Positions 34,657 through 42,563 of a DNA stretch of 64,000 bases are shown here, in pieces. Made by a program: the position numbers and the translations under genes. The DNA is taken from contig JADQAZ010000002.1 of assembly GCA_018524345.1 (NCBI GenBank), forward strand, positions 310,001 to 374,000. Reading direction: 5' to 3'. The notes beneath the pieces were generated by a model that saw nothing but the letters and a program-made list of their open reading frames with translations, was not told where the DNA came from and made no database searches. This stretch comes from Harenicola maris (GTDB lineage Bacteria; Pseudomonadota; Alphaproteobacteria; Rhodobacterales; Rhodobacteraceae). How positions within the stretch are numbered: the first letter of the stretch is position 1; each line of letters opens with the position of its first letter.

Positions 34657-35874
34657 CTACGTCAACCTTAAGGTGAGGTTGAAATGCGCCGCCCATGTGG
34701 GGGGCTCAAGCGGTCCTGTTTCTGCATTACGTGTTATTGTTGCCATTTCGTGAACAGCATTAGCCCATAGATAACTGTCGTTTACATCTAGGTAAACGGG
34801 GAAGTCTGCCAAGAATTCCCTGTAAACCGATAAATCTGCACAGAAAACTGGTGTTCCGAGCGCCGCCGCCTCGGCCGGGGGCAGGCCGAAACCCTCGGCC
34901 TTTGAGGGAAACAAAAACGCCGCCGCCCCTTGGATGAGGGCGGCTGCGGCGCCGTCCGGCAGGTTTGAAAGCTCGAATATCGCGGTGCCCTTGAGGGGGT
35001 GGGTGTCGAGGCGGGCGAAAACCTCGGTGTTTTCCCAGCCGCGATTGCCGATGATGAAGAGCGGCGGCGGGGTGCCGTGTTTGACTGCGATCTCCTCCCA
35101 TGCGTCGAGGAGGAGGGCGTGGTTTTTGCGGGGTTCGATGGTGCCGAGGGTGACGAAATAGGGTCTATTCAACGGCAAATCAGGGGGGATTTGGCTGGGG
35201 TCCGGCATTGGGACGGGGACGCCGAGGTGTGCGGTAACGGCCTTTGGCACCCGGCCCCAAGTTGCGAAATACCCCTCGGCGGCCTGCCGCGAATGGTCGG
35301 AATTATAGATCACCAGATCGGCGTAGCGGCTGACGCGGCGCATCATGGCCTCGAACCGTTCCGGGGTGCCGGGGCGCTGATACTGGGGCACCTGAAGCGG
35401 GATCATGTCGTGGATCAGCACGGTGATCTGCGCATCGGGCAGGGCGGCGAAGGCGGAGAGGACCCTCTGGGTCAAATTGCTGTGTCCGGTGTTCAGGTAG
35501 CGCAGATCGCTTGGCAGATGGGTGCGGAGCATCCGCAGCAGGCCGGGACGCAGGCAGCGGCGCAGGGCGAGGCGGCGCAGGTCAGCCTCCGCCGCGCGGG
35601 CGGTTGGCGTTAGGCCGGGGGTGAGGCGCGCGATCAGGTCGGGCGCGCCCCAAGGCGTGGTGCCATCGAGACGGTCCGCCAGCTGCTGCGCGCCTTTGCG
35701 GTCCAGCAGGGCATAGGCGGCCTTCATCCGGACGAGGGCAAAGAACCCCTCCGGCAGGGTCAAAAGATGGTCTAAATAGGCGCGTTCGACCCTATCGACA
35801 CCCGTTAGCGGGCCGCGGCCCGCCCGCGATACAAGGCGGGACAGATCAAGACAGCGTGCGCCACTAACGCTCAT
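34657..35874 (-). CDS. Family 4-type glycosyltransferase
   Basis: A 405-residue GT-B fold protein. The C-terminal half contains the GT4 signatures YFVTLGTIEPRKNHALLLDAWEEI and GAAAFLFPSKAEGFGLPPAEAAALGTPVFCADLSVYREFL, the latter with the E-x7-E motif. The N-terminal half includes HDMIPLQVPQYQRPGTPERF, typical of mannosyl/rhamnosyl-type transferases. A donor cannot be assigned. ATG 35874 lies inside the end of galE (11-bp overlap), so it is in the same transcription unit as galU-galE and the glycosyltransferases. Confidence 0.85.
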   Translation of the reverse strand: MSVSGARCLDLSRLVSRAGRGPLTGVDRVERAYLDHLLTLPEGFFALVRMKAAYALLDRKGAQQLADRLDGTTPWGAPDLIARLTPGLTPTARAAEADLRRLALRRCLRPGLLRMLRTHLPSDLRYLNTGHSNLTQRVLSAFAALPDAQITVLIHDMIPLQVPQYQRPGTPERFEAMMRRVSRYADLVIYNSDHSRQAAEGYFATWGRVPKAVTAHLGVPVPMPDPSQIPPDLPLNRPYFVTLGTIEPRKNHALLLDAWEEIAVKHGTPPPLFIIGNRGWENTEVFARLDTHPLKGTAIFELSNLPDGAAAALIQGAAAFLFPSKAEGFGLPPAEAAALGTPVFCADLSVYREFLADFPVYLDVNDSYLWANAVHEMATITRNAETGPLEPPTWAAHFNLTLRLT

Positions 35875-36847
35875 AATGTCCGTTTTGATGCCAGCGCCAG
35901 GCATCGGCGATCATGATCGGAAGGGTGGAGCGATGCGGCTTCCACCCGAGGTCGCGGATAGCCTTGTCAGAGCCTGATACAAGGCATTGGGCGTCGCCTG
36001 CCCGGCGCTCTCCATCAACCACGGGGACCTGTTTGTTGGTCACATCGCGGCTGTGGTGGATCACCTCGCGCACGGAAAAGCCGGTGCCGGTGCCGAGGTT
36101 GAAAACCTCGCTCCCCTTGCCGTTTTCGAGCCATTGCAGGCCCAGAAGATGCGCCTCGACCAGATCCATCACATGGACATAATCGCGGATGCAGGTGCCA
36201 TCGGGGGTGTCGTAATCGGTGCCATAGACCGTCAGCGCGGGACGTTTTCCATCGATCGCGTCGAGCATCAGGGGGATCAGGTGGGTTTCGGGCTGATGAT
36301 ATTCGCCAACCTCGCCCTCAGGGTCCGCGCCCGCGACATTGAAGTAGCGGAAGATGACGTGCTCCAGCCCCTCTGCCGCGCCGAAGTTGACCAACATATC
36401 CTCAATCGCGCGTTTGGAGGCGCCATAGGCGTTGATCGGCATCTGGGCGCTGCCCTCGTTCAGAACCACGCCGTCCTGATCGCCATAGGTGGCGCAGGTG
36501 GAGGAAAACACGAACTGTTTGCAGCCGGAGGCCACCGTCGCCTCGATCAGGTTCAAGGCGCCCTGCACGTTATAGCGCCAGTATAGACCCGGTTCGCGCA
36601 TGCTTTCGCCGACCTGACTGAGGGCGGCGAAATGCATGACGGCGACGGGTTGATAGCGCGAGAACACGATATCGAGGCGCTCACGATCGAGGAGGTCTCC
36701 CTCCTCCAAGGGGCCGTATTTGACGGCATCCGCCCAGCCGGTGGACAGGTTGTCATAGGTGACGGGCACATAGCCCGAGGCCGCCAATACCTTGCAGGCG
36801 TGCGAGCCGATGTAACCCGCACCGCCAGTGACCAAAACATGCTTCAC
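35864..36847 (-). CDS. galE: UDP-glucose 4-epimerase
   Basis: Interconverts UDP-glucose and UDP-galactose for surface glycan synthesis. The 327-residue extended SDR has the Rossmann motif VTGGAGYIGSHACKVL, the catalytic YGASKRAIE (YxxxK), FRYFNVAGADPEGEVGE and RDYVHVMDLVEAHLLGL. The start is taken as GTG 36847 (VKHVLVTGG) after GAGGGG; a longer frame upstream contains no conserved sequence. It follows galU after a 16-bp gap, so the two supply UDP-glucose and UDP-galactose together. UDP-GlcNAc epimerisation cannot be excluded. Confidence 0.94.
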   Translation of the reverse strand: MKHVLVTGGAGYIGSHACKVLAASGYVPVTYDNLSTGWADAVKYGPLEEGDLLDRERLDIVFSRYQPVAVMHFAALSQVGESMREPGLYWRYNVQGALNLIEATVASGCKQFVFSSTCATYGDQDGVVLNEGSAQMPINAYGASKRAIEDMLVNFGAAEGLEHVIFRYFNVAGADPEGEVGEYHQPETHLIPLMLDAIDGKRPALTVYGTDYDTPDGTCIRDYVHVMDLVEAHLLGLQWLENGKGSEVFNLGTGTGFSVREVIHHSRDVTNKQVPVVDGERRAGDAQCLVSGSDKAIRDLGWKPHRSTLPIMIADAWRWHQNGHYER

Positions 36848-36863
36848 AAGGGAGCCCCTCGAA

Positions 36864-37757
36864 TTATTCGGCGGCCTTTGGCATTGCCACCATATCGCGA
36901 AGATAGGCACTCAACTCGTCGCGCAGATCGTCGCGGGCCAGACCGAAGGCAACCGTGGCCTGCAAGAAGCCGGCCTTGGAGCCGCAGTCGAACCGCTGGC
37001 CATCGAAACGGTAGCCATAGACGGAACGATCCGTGTTGATTTCCTCGGCGATCGCGTCGGTCAGCTGAATTTCACCGCCCGAGCCGCTTTTGAGGCGGTT
37101 GAGGTTCGAAAGAACCTTGGGGTGAAGGATGTAGCGGCCGATGACGGCGAGGTTCGAAGGCGCCTCGCCTGCGGCGGGCTTTTCGACCATGCCGCGCACG
37201 GAAACCTTTTTGCCTTCTTCCTCTGCCACGTCGAGAACACCGTAGGAGGAGGCCTTTTCGGCGGGCACTTCCATAGCCGCGACCATGGAGCCACCGGTTT
37301 CCTCATAAGCCTCAACCATCTGTTGCAGACAGGGCTTTTCGGCGGCGATCACATCGTCCGGCAGGATAACGGCGAAGGGTTCATTCGCGATCAGGCGGCG
37401 GGCACACCAGACCGCGTGGCCAAGGCCAAGGGCGCGGTGCTGGCGGATATAGGCAATCGCGCCGCTATCCATATTGGTGCCTTTCAGCGTTTCGAGAAGA
37501 TCGTCTTTACCCTTCTTGCGCAATTCATGCTCAAGCGTCGGGGCAATGTCGAAGTAATCCTCAAGCGCGCCTTTGCCGCGCGAGGTGACAAAGATGAATT
37601 CCTTGATCCCTGCGGCGCGCGCCTCATCAATTGCGTATTGAATGAGGGGCCTGTCGACCAATGTCATAATTTCTTTGGGGATCGATTTTGTCGCTGGTAA
37701 AAATCGGGTGCCTAGGCCTGCTACTGGGAAAATGGCCTTCGTTACGCGCCTGTTCAT
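36864..37757 (-). CDS. galU: UTP-glucose-1-phosphate uridylyltransferase
   Basis: Makes UDP-glucose from UTP and glucose 1-phosphate. The 297 residues include the nucleotide-binding AIFPVAGLGTRFLPATKSIPKEIM (about 8-31), DRPLIQYAIDEA, ALGLGHAVWCARRLI and VILPDDVI, with GGEIQLTDAI near the C-terminus. The length is typical. It is the first gene of the minus-strand galU-galE-glycosyltransferase-sulfotransferase string. Its upstream region (37758-37932) is AT-rich and probably carries the operon promoter. Confidence 0.96.
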   Translation of the reverse strand: MNRRVTKAIFPVAGLGTRFLPATKSIPKEIMTLVDRPLIQYAIDEARAAGIKEFIFVTSRGKGALEDYFDIAPTLEHELRKKGKDDLLETLKGTNMDSGAIAYIRQHRALGLGHAVWCARRLIANEPFAVILPDDVIAAEKPCLQQMVEAYEETGGSMVAAMEVPAEKASSYGVLDVAEEEGKKVSVRGMVEKPAAGEAPSNLAVIGRYILHPKVLSNLNRLKSGSGGEIQLTDAIAEEINTDRSVYGYRFDGQRFDCGSKAGFLQATVAFGLARDDLRDELSAYLRDMVAMPKAAE

Positions 37758-37932
37758 CTGTGTCCTTGCTTCATGGGTTTGCCGAAGCTTACGGCCGCAC
37801 CATGATCTAGTGTCCGAGAAAGTTAATTTTTAATGCATTAAGGATACTCAAAATCCAAGGGGGGCAAAATAAGAAAAGCTCCCCGTTGCAGGAAGTCGTC
37901 AGGCGATTCCTTTGGGCAACAGCCAATTTTAC
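37758..37932 (-). promoter_or_regulatory. AT-rich upstream region of galU
   Basis: A 175-bp gap that is clearly more AT-rich than its surroundings. It contains a perfect 12-bp palindrome TTAATGCATTAA (37830-37841) and a nearby GGAT/ATCC inverted repeat (about 37842-37856). On the minus strand, TTGGAT and TTGAGT sequences lie upstream of AT-rich -10-like stretches, but no single promoter stands out. It most likely holds the promoter of the galU-to-sulfotransferase operon. There is no credible small gene in it. Confidence 0.4.
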
Positions 37933-39162
37933 CTAGCCCTCCCGCAGATCCGAGACCCTTTGTGCCTCGGCACGATATCGCGCAACTCCTCGCCAAAAGG
38001 TAAACTTTGCCTGTTTTCTAATCGATTTGCCGAAAACACCGCCACGTTGAACCCAGAGTCCGGGGGCCTCGAAGCGCACGTGATGGGCGCGGGGGGTGGC
38101 GTCAAAGAGGAAAAGGCTGACGACTTTTCCCTCCGCGCGGGCCTTGAGGGCGGCCTGCATCAGGCGGGATTCGTGGCGTTTGTGACCACAAATCGTGTGG
38201 TGACCCGAAGGCGGGCTGTGCCCGAAGGGGAGGAAAGGCGCGGTTGGGCGGGGCAATTGCGGAAGGGGATCTGCGATGGGGCGCCTGCGCCCCGCCTCAA
38301 TCCCCGCGTCCAGACCCTGCAACAGGGGCTTGATATCTGACGGTTTCAAGGCGCGGCGGCGGACAAAGCCCTGAAGGCGCTCTTCCTGCGCGCGGCGCAG
38401 AGCGCTCAGGGCTTTGTCCGCCCTGTCCTGCGGCGCGTGGCGGCGCAGGAAGACGGCTGTGCTGGCGCCGATTTCACTCAGGTCGCGCGGCGCCCTGTTG
38501 GCGTGGCGCATGGCGCTTTCGGCGAAACCGTGGTGGACTTGGGCATTCGGAACGATGGCAACGGCATGGCCCAGCGCGGCGAGCCGCATGTTGACGTCGG
38601 TTTCATCAAGGAAGAACCGATAGGCAGGATCGAAGCCACCGATCTGGCGCAGGGTGCTGGCGCGGAAGGCGGCATTGGTGCCGACGGTTTTGATGGCACG
38701 GCCCGGCGCGGCGGTGAGGGTGGCTCCGCCGGGGGGCACGTCGAGGGGGTGGTCATTGCCCAGCGCGTCGACCTCCATCGCCCGCCACTGGAAGGAGATG
38801 CCGTTGCGGCCAAGGACGTATCCCGTGGCTGAACAGACCCTATTATCGCCGAAACCGGCGATGAGGCGGCCGAGCCATGTGGGCTCTGGCACCGCGTCGT
38901 CGTCGATGAAGGCGATGACATCGCCCGCGGCCTGCGCGATGCCGAGGTTGCGGGCGGCGGAGATATTGGCCTCGTCGAAGGCCACACATTTGATACGGGC
39001 CTCGAGGCCCATGTCCTGCGCCACGGCGAGGCCGGTGGGATCGGCGACGAGGATAACCTCGAACTCCGGGTGGTAGAGTTGCTCCAGCCCCATCAAGCAG
39101 CGGCGCAGGGCGTCAGGCCGATGACGGCTGACGACCACGACGCTGCAAGAGGGGGCTGTCAT
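37933..39162 (-). CDS. Family 2 glycosyltransferase
   Basis: A 409-residue GT2 (GT-A) transferase. It opens with CSVVVVSRHRPDALRRCLMGLEQL, has AFIDDDAVPEPTWLGRLIAGF with the DDD metal-binding motif (about 87-89), and GGFDPAYRFFLDETDVNMRLAALGH with the ED-type catalytic region. The C-terminal 180 residues are basic and rich in Pro and His, lack a recognisable domain, and end with a possible family-unrelated tail. The gene overlaps kdsB by ATGA. Together with kdsB and cysQ it forms a second minus-strand unit upstream of galU. Confidence 0.83.
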   Translation of the reverse strand: MTAPSCSVVVVSRHRPDALRRCLMGLEQLYHPEFEVILVADPTGLAVAQDMGLEARIKCVAFDEANISAARNLGIAQAAGDVIAFIDDDAVPEPTWLGRLIAGFGDNRVCSATGYVLGRNGISFQWRAMEVDALGNDHPLDVPPGGATLTAAPGRAIKTVGTNAAFRASTLRQIGGFDPAYRFFLDETDVNMRLAALGHAVAIVPNAQVHHGFAESAMRHANRAPRDLSEIGASTAVFLRRHAPQDRADKALSALRRAQEERLQGFVRRRALKPSDIKPLLQGLDAGIEAGRRRPIADPLPQLPRPTAPFLPFGHSPPSGHHTICGHKRHESRLMQAALKARAEGKVVSLFLFDATPRAHHVRFEAPGLWVQRGGVFGKSIRKQAKFTFWRGVARYRAEAQRVSDLREG

Positions 39163-39959
39163 TCCTGCCCTATGGCCGCAAGCGCCGCCTCGATCAGGGG
39201 CAGGTCGGTCGGGTTGTTAAGCTCCCAGAACACGCGGCCGGGAGCCTCGACCTGCACGCAGAGGACAGGGCGGGCGTTTTCGAGGAAGCGGAGCTGTTCG
39301 AGGCCCTCGAGCTGTTCCAGCGGGCCTTGGGGCCATTTGGCATAGGCGCGCAGGGTGTCGGGGCGGTAGGCGTAGCAGCCGACGTGGTGGAACACGGGGG
39401 TTTCGGCCTCGGGTGCGAAGTCCTCCGCGCAGAAGGGGATGACCTCTTTGGAGAAATACATCGCGCGGTTGCCTGCGCCGAAGATCGCCGTTGTGCCGCC
39501 GACGCGCCCTGCGGCGCGGTCCTTGCGGAAACTGGCCAAAGTGGCACCATCACAGCGCAAAACGGGGGTGGCGAGGTCAAATTCGGGGGCCTCGCGCAGG
39601 CCCTTCACAAGGGCCTCGACGAACCACGGCGGGGTCAAGGGGGCGTCGCCTTGCAGGTTGACCACCAGCTCGAACTCATCGCCCAGCGTATCGACCACCT
39701 CGGCGCAGCGCTCTGTGCCGTTGACGCAAGCCTCGGATGTCATGACGACCTCTGCGCCGAAACCCTTTGCGGCGTCGGAGATGCGGGTGTCATCGGTGGC
39801 GACGACCACGCGCGCCTCGCCAGAGACCGCCTGCGCGGCCTCCCAACTGCGCTGGATCAGAGACTTTTTCACCCCGCCCGCGCCCGCGATCTCGACCAGT
39901 GGTTTGCCGGGATAGCGGGTGGAGGCGTAGCGTGCCGGTATGACGATCAGGGTGCTCAT
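39159..39959 (-). CDS. kdsB: 3-deoxy-manno-octulosonate cytidylyltransferase
   Basis: Activates Kdo as CMP-Kdo for LPS inner core or Kdo-linked capsule. The 266-residue protein begins VIPARYASTRYPGKPLVEIAG, followed by VVATDDTRI, the NLQGDAPLTPP segment with the nucleotide-binding Asp, and the C-terminal LEQLEGLEQLRFLENARPV typical of KdsB. It is somewhat longer than the E. coli enzyme. It overlaps cysQ upstream and the GT2 gene downstream by four bases each, so all three are coupled. Placement next to glycan genes supports a role in a Kdo-containing polymer. Confidence 0.93.
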   Translation of the reverse strand: MSTLIVIPARYASTRYPGKPLVEIAGAGGVKKSLIQRSWEAAQAVSGEARVVVATDDTRISDAAKGFGAEVVMTSEACVNGTERCAEVVDTLGDEFELVVNLQGDAPLTPPWFVEALVKGLREAPEFDLATPVLRCDGATLASFRKDRAAGRVGGTTAIFGAGNRAMYFSKEVIPFCAEDFAPEAETPVFHHVGCYAYRPDTLRAYAKWPQGPLEQLEGLEQLRFLENARPVLCVQVEAPGRVFWELNNPTDLPLIEAALAAIGQE

Positions 39960-40753
39960 GCAGAGGCCAGAGTGATACCGGGCGCATAGGCAATGAAGAA
40001 GGGGTTCTCATAGCCGGATTTGCCGTAGGTAAAGTCGCTGTGGTCATCAAAACGGACCATCTTGCCCCCTGCCCCGCGCAGCACGGCGTCACCAGCGGCT
40101 GTGTCCCATTCCATGGTGCGGCCAAGACGGGGGTAGATGTCGGCCTCCCCCGTGGCGACGAGGCAGAATTTGAGCGAGGAACCCGCGCTTTTCATATCCG
40201 CCGTGTTGTACTTGTTGATGTAGTCGTCTGTGGCCTGATCGCGGTGCGATTTGGAGGCGACGACGCGCAGGGCGCTGGTGTCCGGAACAGAGACTTTGAT
40301 GGGGTTTTGCGCGCCAATAGTGTCTTTTTCCATGGCGCCGACTTCCTCAACCGCGGTGCCATCGCCCAGCGTGTAGAAGAGCCTTTCGCGGGCCGGTGCA
40401 TAGACCACACCGCGCAGGGGCACGCCGCCTTCGACCAAGGCGATGTTGACGGTAAAATCGCCACGGCGGTTGATGAATTCCTTGGTGCCGTCGAGGGGAT
40501 CGACGATCAGGAAGGTATCGGCGGATTTGGCGTGGGAGCCGGCCTGTTCCTCTGTCACGACAAGGACATCGGGGAAGGCGGCGGCGAGACCGGCGGAGAT
40601 ATGGGCATCGGCGGCCTCATCGGCGGCGGTGACGGGGCTATCGTCGGATTTGGCGCGGACGTCGAAATCGTCGGAATTGTAGATTTCGAGGATCAGGTCG
40701 CCTGCCTCGAGGGCCAAACGGCGCATAACTGTTGTCAATCGGTCGTAATCCAC
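39956..40753 (-). CDS. cysQ: 3'(2'),5'-bisphosphate nucleotidase
   Basis: Hydrolyses PAP to AMP; PAP is the toxic by-product of PAPS-dependent sulfation and sulfate assimilation. The 265-residue inositol-monophosphatase-fold protein has VVTEEQAGS (metal ligand Glu), the DPLDGTKEFINRRGDFTVNIALV motif and WDTAAGDAVLRGAGG near the C-terminus. The start is a GTG at 40753 with GGAGGG upstream. Its position in a cluster with a sulfotransferase suggests it may clear PAP made during glycan sulfation, although housekeeping use in cysteine synthesis is equally possible. Confidence 0.93.
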   Translation of the reverse strand: MDYDRLTTVMRRLALEAGDLILEIYNSDDFDVRAKSDDSPVTAADEAADAHISAGLAAAFPDVLVVTEEQAGSHAKSADTFLIVDPLDGTKEFINRRGDFTVNIALVEGGVPLRGVVYAPARERLFYTLGDGTAVEEVGAMEKDTIGAQNPIKVSVPDTSALRVVASKSHRDQATDDYINKYNTADMKSAGSSLKFCLVATGEADIYPRLGRTMEWDTAAGDAVLRGAGGKMVRFDDHSDFTYGKSGYENPFFIAYAPGITLASA

Positions 40754-40812
40754 GGTTCACTTCCCTCCTGCGGGCCGGATTCATTGAATATTATAGCTTG
40801 AAGTCTTATGGT

Positions 40813-40840
40813 TTGAACGGTCCGCTTCGGCAAGTATAGG
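40813..40840 (+). promoter_or_regulatory. Putative promoter of the KpsM-like permease gene
   Basis: TTGAAC (40813-40818) and TATAGG (40835-40840) are 16 bp apart, oriented toward the permease gene starting 65 bp further on. The spacer begins with GGTCCGCTTCGG, a 12-mer also present upstream of ilvE (6432-6443). This is the clearest promoter-like arrangement in the gap between cysQ and the permease. Confidence 0.42.
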
Positions 40841-40905
40841 CTTTGATCGGATCATGCGGGGGCATTGGGACGGGCGATTGTGCCCCTAGGTGAGTAGACA
40901 CAGGT

Positions 40906-41727
40906 ATGTTTCACACGGACGCCAAGAAATCGAAGGCGCGCGGCGCGCTGACGCTGATTGACCTGATCTACCACTCGACCGTGCGTCAGGTGCGCAAGGA
41001 TCACGGCAATGCCCTGATCGGGCTGTTCCTGAACATCATGCAGACCGTCACCTTTGTTCTGGCCTTCTTTTTCATGTTCTCGGTTCTGGGGCTGCGCGGC
41101 AATGCCATTCGCGGGGATTTCCTGCTGTATATCATGACAGGCATCTTCTTGTTCATGACCCATACCAAGGCCATGGGCGCGATTATCGGGGCCGAGGGAC
41201 CCGCGTCGGAGATGATGAAACACGCGCCGATGAACACCATCGTGTCGATCACCTCCGCCGCTTTGGGCAGCCTTTATATTCAGCTTTTGTCGATGTTCGT
41301 GGTTCTGTTCGGCTATCACGTCGGGTGGCAGCCTTTGACGATCTATGACCCGGTCGGATGTATCGGGATGATCCTGCTTGGCTGGTTCTCGGGTGTGGCG
41401 GTCGGGATGGTGTTCCTTGCCCTGAAGCCATGGGCGCCGGGGTTTGTTTCGGTTGTGTCGAGCGTTTATGCGCGAGCGAATATGATTGCCTCGGGCAAGA
41501 TGTTCGTGGCCAATACCATGCCGAGCTATGTCCTTGCCTATTTCGATTGGAACCCATTGTTCCATGCGATTGATCAGGCGCGGGGGTTTGCCTTTATCAA
41601 CTACAATCCGCATTTCTCGAATATCCAATACCCCCTTATCCTGAGCGTGGTTTTGATCATGATCGGTTTGATGGGCGAGTTTTACACCCGCAAGCAGGCC
41701 TCGATCAGCTGGAATGCCAAGCTGTGA
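40906..41727 (+). CDS. ABC-2 type polysaccharide export permease (KpsM-like)
   Basis: A 273-residue inner-membrane protein with about six hydrophobic segments. It has the sequence style of capsule/polysaccharide ABC export permeases: a cytoplasmic amphipathic start with LIYHSTVRQVRKDHGNALIGLFLNIMQ, a conserved NPLFHAIDQARGFAFINYNP near the last helices, and a periplasmic FYTRKQASISWNAKL end. It probably exports a polymer made by the neighbouring enzymes, possibly Kdo-anchored. No ATPase (KpsT), KpsE or KpsD gene is adjacent, so its partners must lie elsewhere. Confidence 0.85.
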   Translation: MFHTDAKKSKARGALTLIDLIYHSTVRQVRKDHGNALIGLFLNIMQTVTFVLAFFFMFSVLGLRGNAIRGDFLLYIMTGIFLFMTHTKAMGAIIGAEGPASEMMKHAPMNTIVSITSAALGSLYIQLLSMFVVLFGYHVGWQPLTIYDPVGCIGMILLGWFSGVAVGMVFLALKPWAPGFVSVVSSVYARANMIASGKMFVANTMPSYVLAYFDWNPLFHAIDQARGFAFINYNPHFSNIQYPLILSVVLIMIGLMGEFYTRKQASISWNAKL

Positions 41728-41758
41728 TCCACAGGATACCGTTCGATTGCTGCACCTT

Positions 41759-42409
41759 TCAGGTTGAACCCTGATCCACGACCCGCAGGGTCAGGTTGAT
41801 CCGCCCGCCTTTGGGCAGGAGCGTGCTGGTGCCGAAACGGATACGGTCCACCCCGTGATGAACCAGCCGCGCGGCGCCGCCCATGACCAGAACATCGCCG
41901 GAGCGCAGCCAGATCGATTCGGTTTTGCCGCCGCGTTCGATATTGCCGACGCGAAACAGCCCCTCGTCCCCGAGGGAGACAGAGACCACAGGCCAATCGA
42001 AATTCCCCTCGTCGCGGTCTTGATGCATGCCAAGGCGCGCACCCTCGCTGTAGAAGTTGACCAGACAGCAATCGGGCATCCGCGCGAGGCCGGTGACCCT
42101 GTGCCAGATGTCCAGCACCGGCGCGGGGATCGGCGGCCATGGCACACCGGAGGGGTGATGCCTCTGATACCGGTATCCGCCCTGATCCGAGACCCAGCCA
42201 AGGCGACCCGCCGACGTCATCCGCACCGACATCTGCTTGCCCGAGCGCATGACCGGATGGACCATGGGCGCAGCCGCCGCGACGCCGCGGATCTCGGCCA
42301 GCAGGGCGGCCTGTTCGGCGCCGTCCAGCAGGCCGGAATAGACCTCGACCCCGCGAAGCAGGGTGTCCGGATGTGCCTTAGTTGCCGATTTGCCAGATTC
42401 AGTGCTCAA
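41759..42409 (-). CDS. alkB: AlkB-type 2-oxoglutarate dioxygenase
   Basis: A 216-residue Fe(II)/2-oxoglutarate dioxygenase that oxidatively removes alkyl groups from DNA or RNA bases (1-methyladenine, 3-methylcytosine). The iron ligands are visible as MHQDRDE (H129, D131) and RLVHHGVDR (H185), and the 2-oxoglutarate arginines fit GGRINLTLR (R203 and R209). LVNFYSEGARLGMHQD is diagnostic. It is convergent with the permease gene and divergent from dnaK, whose promoter begins 14 bp upstream of its start. The length matches E. coli AlkB. Confidence 0.94.
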   Translation of the reverse strand: MSTESGKSATKAHPDTLLRGVEVYSGLLDGAEQAALLAEIRGVAAAAPMVHPVMRSGKQMSVRMTSAGRLGWVSDQGGYRYQRHHPSGVPWPPIPAPVLDIWHRVTGLARMPDCCLVNFYSEGARLGMHQDRDEGNFDWPVVSVSLGDEGLFRVGNIERGGKTESIWLRSGDVLVMGGAARLVHHGVDRIRFGTSTLLPKGGRINLTLRVVDQGST

Positions 42410-42423
42410 TAGCTCCGGTTCCT

Positions 42424-42455
42424 TCCTTGCAGCGTCAAGTTACCCTCCCTATATA
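42424..42455 (+). promoter_or_regulatory. Heat-shock (RpoH-type) promoter of dnaK
   Basis: CTTGCA (42424-42429) and CCTATATACG (42446-42455) are spaced by 16 bp. They resemble the alphaproteobacterial RpoH pattern of a CTTG -35 element and a C-rich, ATAT-containing -10 element. No CIRCE-type inverted repeat is present, which favours sigma-32 over HrcA control. The start would leave an untranslated leader of about 100 bases. Confidence 0.6.
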
Positions 42456-42467
42456 CGCTTCGAAGCA

Positions 42468-42484
42468 ACGGCCGGGGGCCCCGG
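42468..42484 (+). repeat. GC-rich palindrome in the dnaK leader
   Basis: A perfect 17-bp palindrome (GGCCGGGG, G, CCCCGGCC) lies in the 5' untranslated leader of dnaK. Its centre cannot close fully in RNA, but a shorter GC stem would be very stable. Downstream, CCTGA and TCAGG are also complementary (near 42508-42521). The leader could tune translation or mRNA stability. Confidence 0.4.
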
Positions 42485-42563
42485 CCTTATGGGATCGGAT
42501 CCTTGGTGCCTGAAATCAGGGCCTTGGGTCCAGTAACATCGCCAAACGAAGAGGTAGAGTTAA

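Noticed and set aside
37830-37841. TTAATGCATTAA considered as a CtrA-binding site upstream of galU
   Set aside because: CtrA sites need TTAA repeated after seven bases. Here the gap is four, so I keep it only as an AT-rich palindrome.
42410-42563. CIRCE element for HrcA control of dnaK
   Set aside because: No TTAGCACTC-type inverted repeat exists in this region; the sigma-32-like boxes explain it better.
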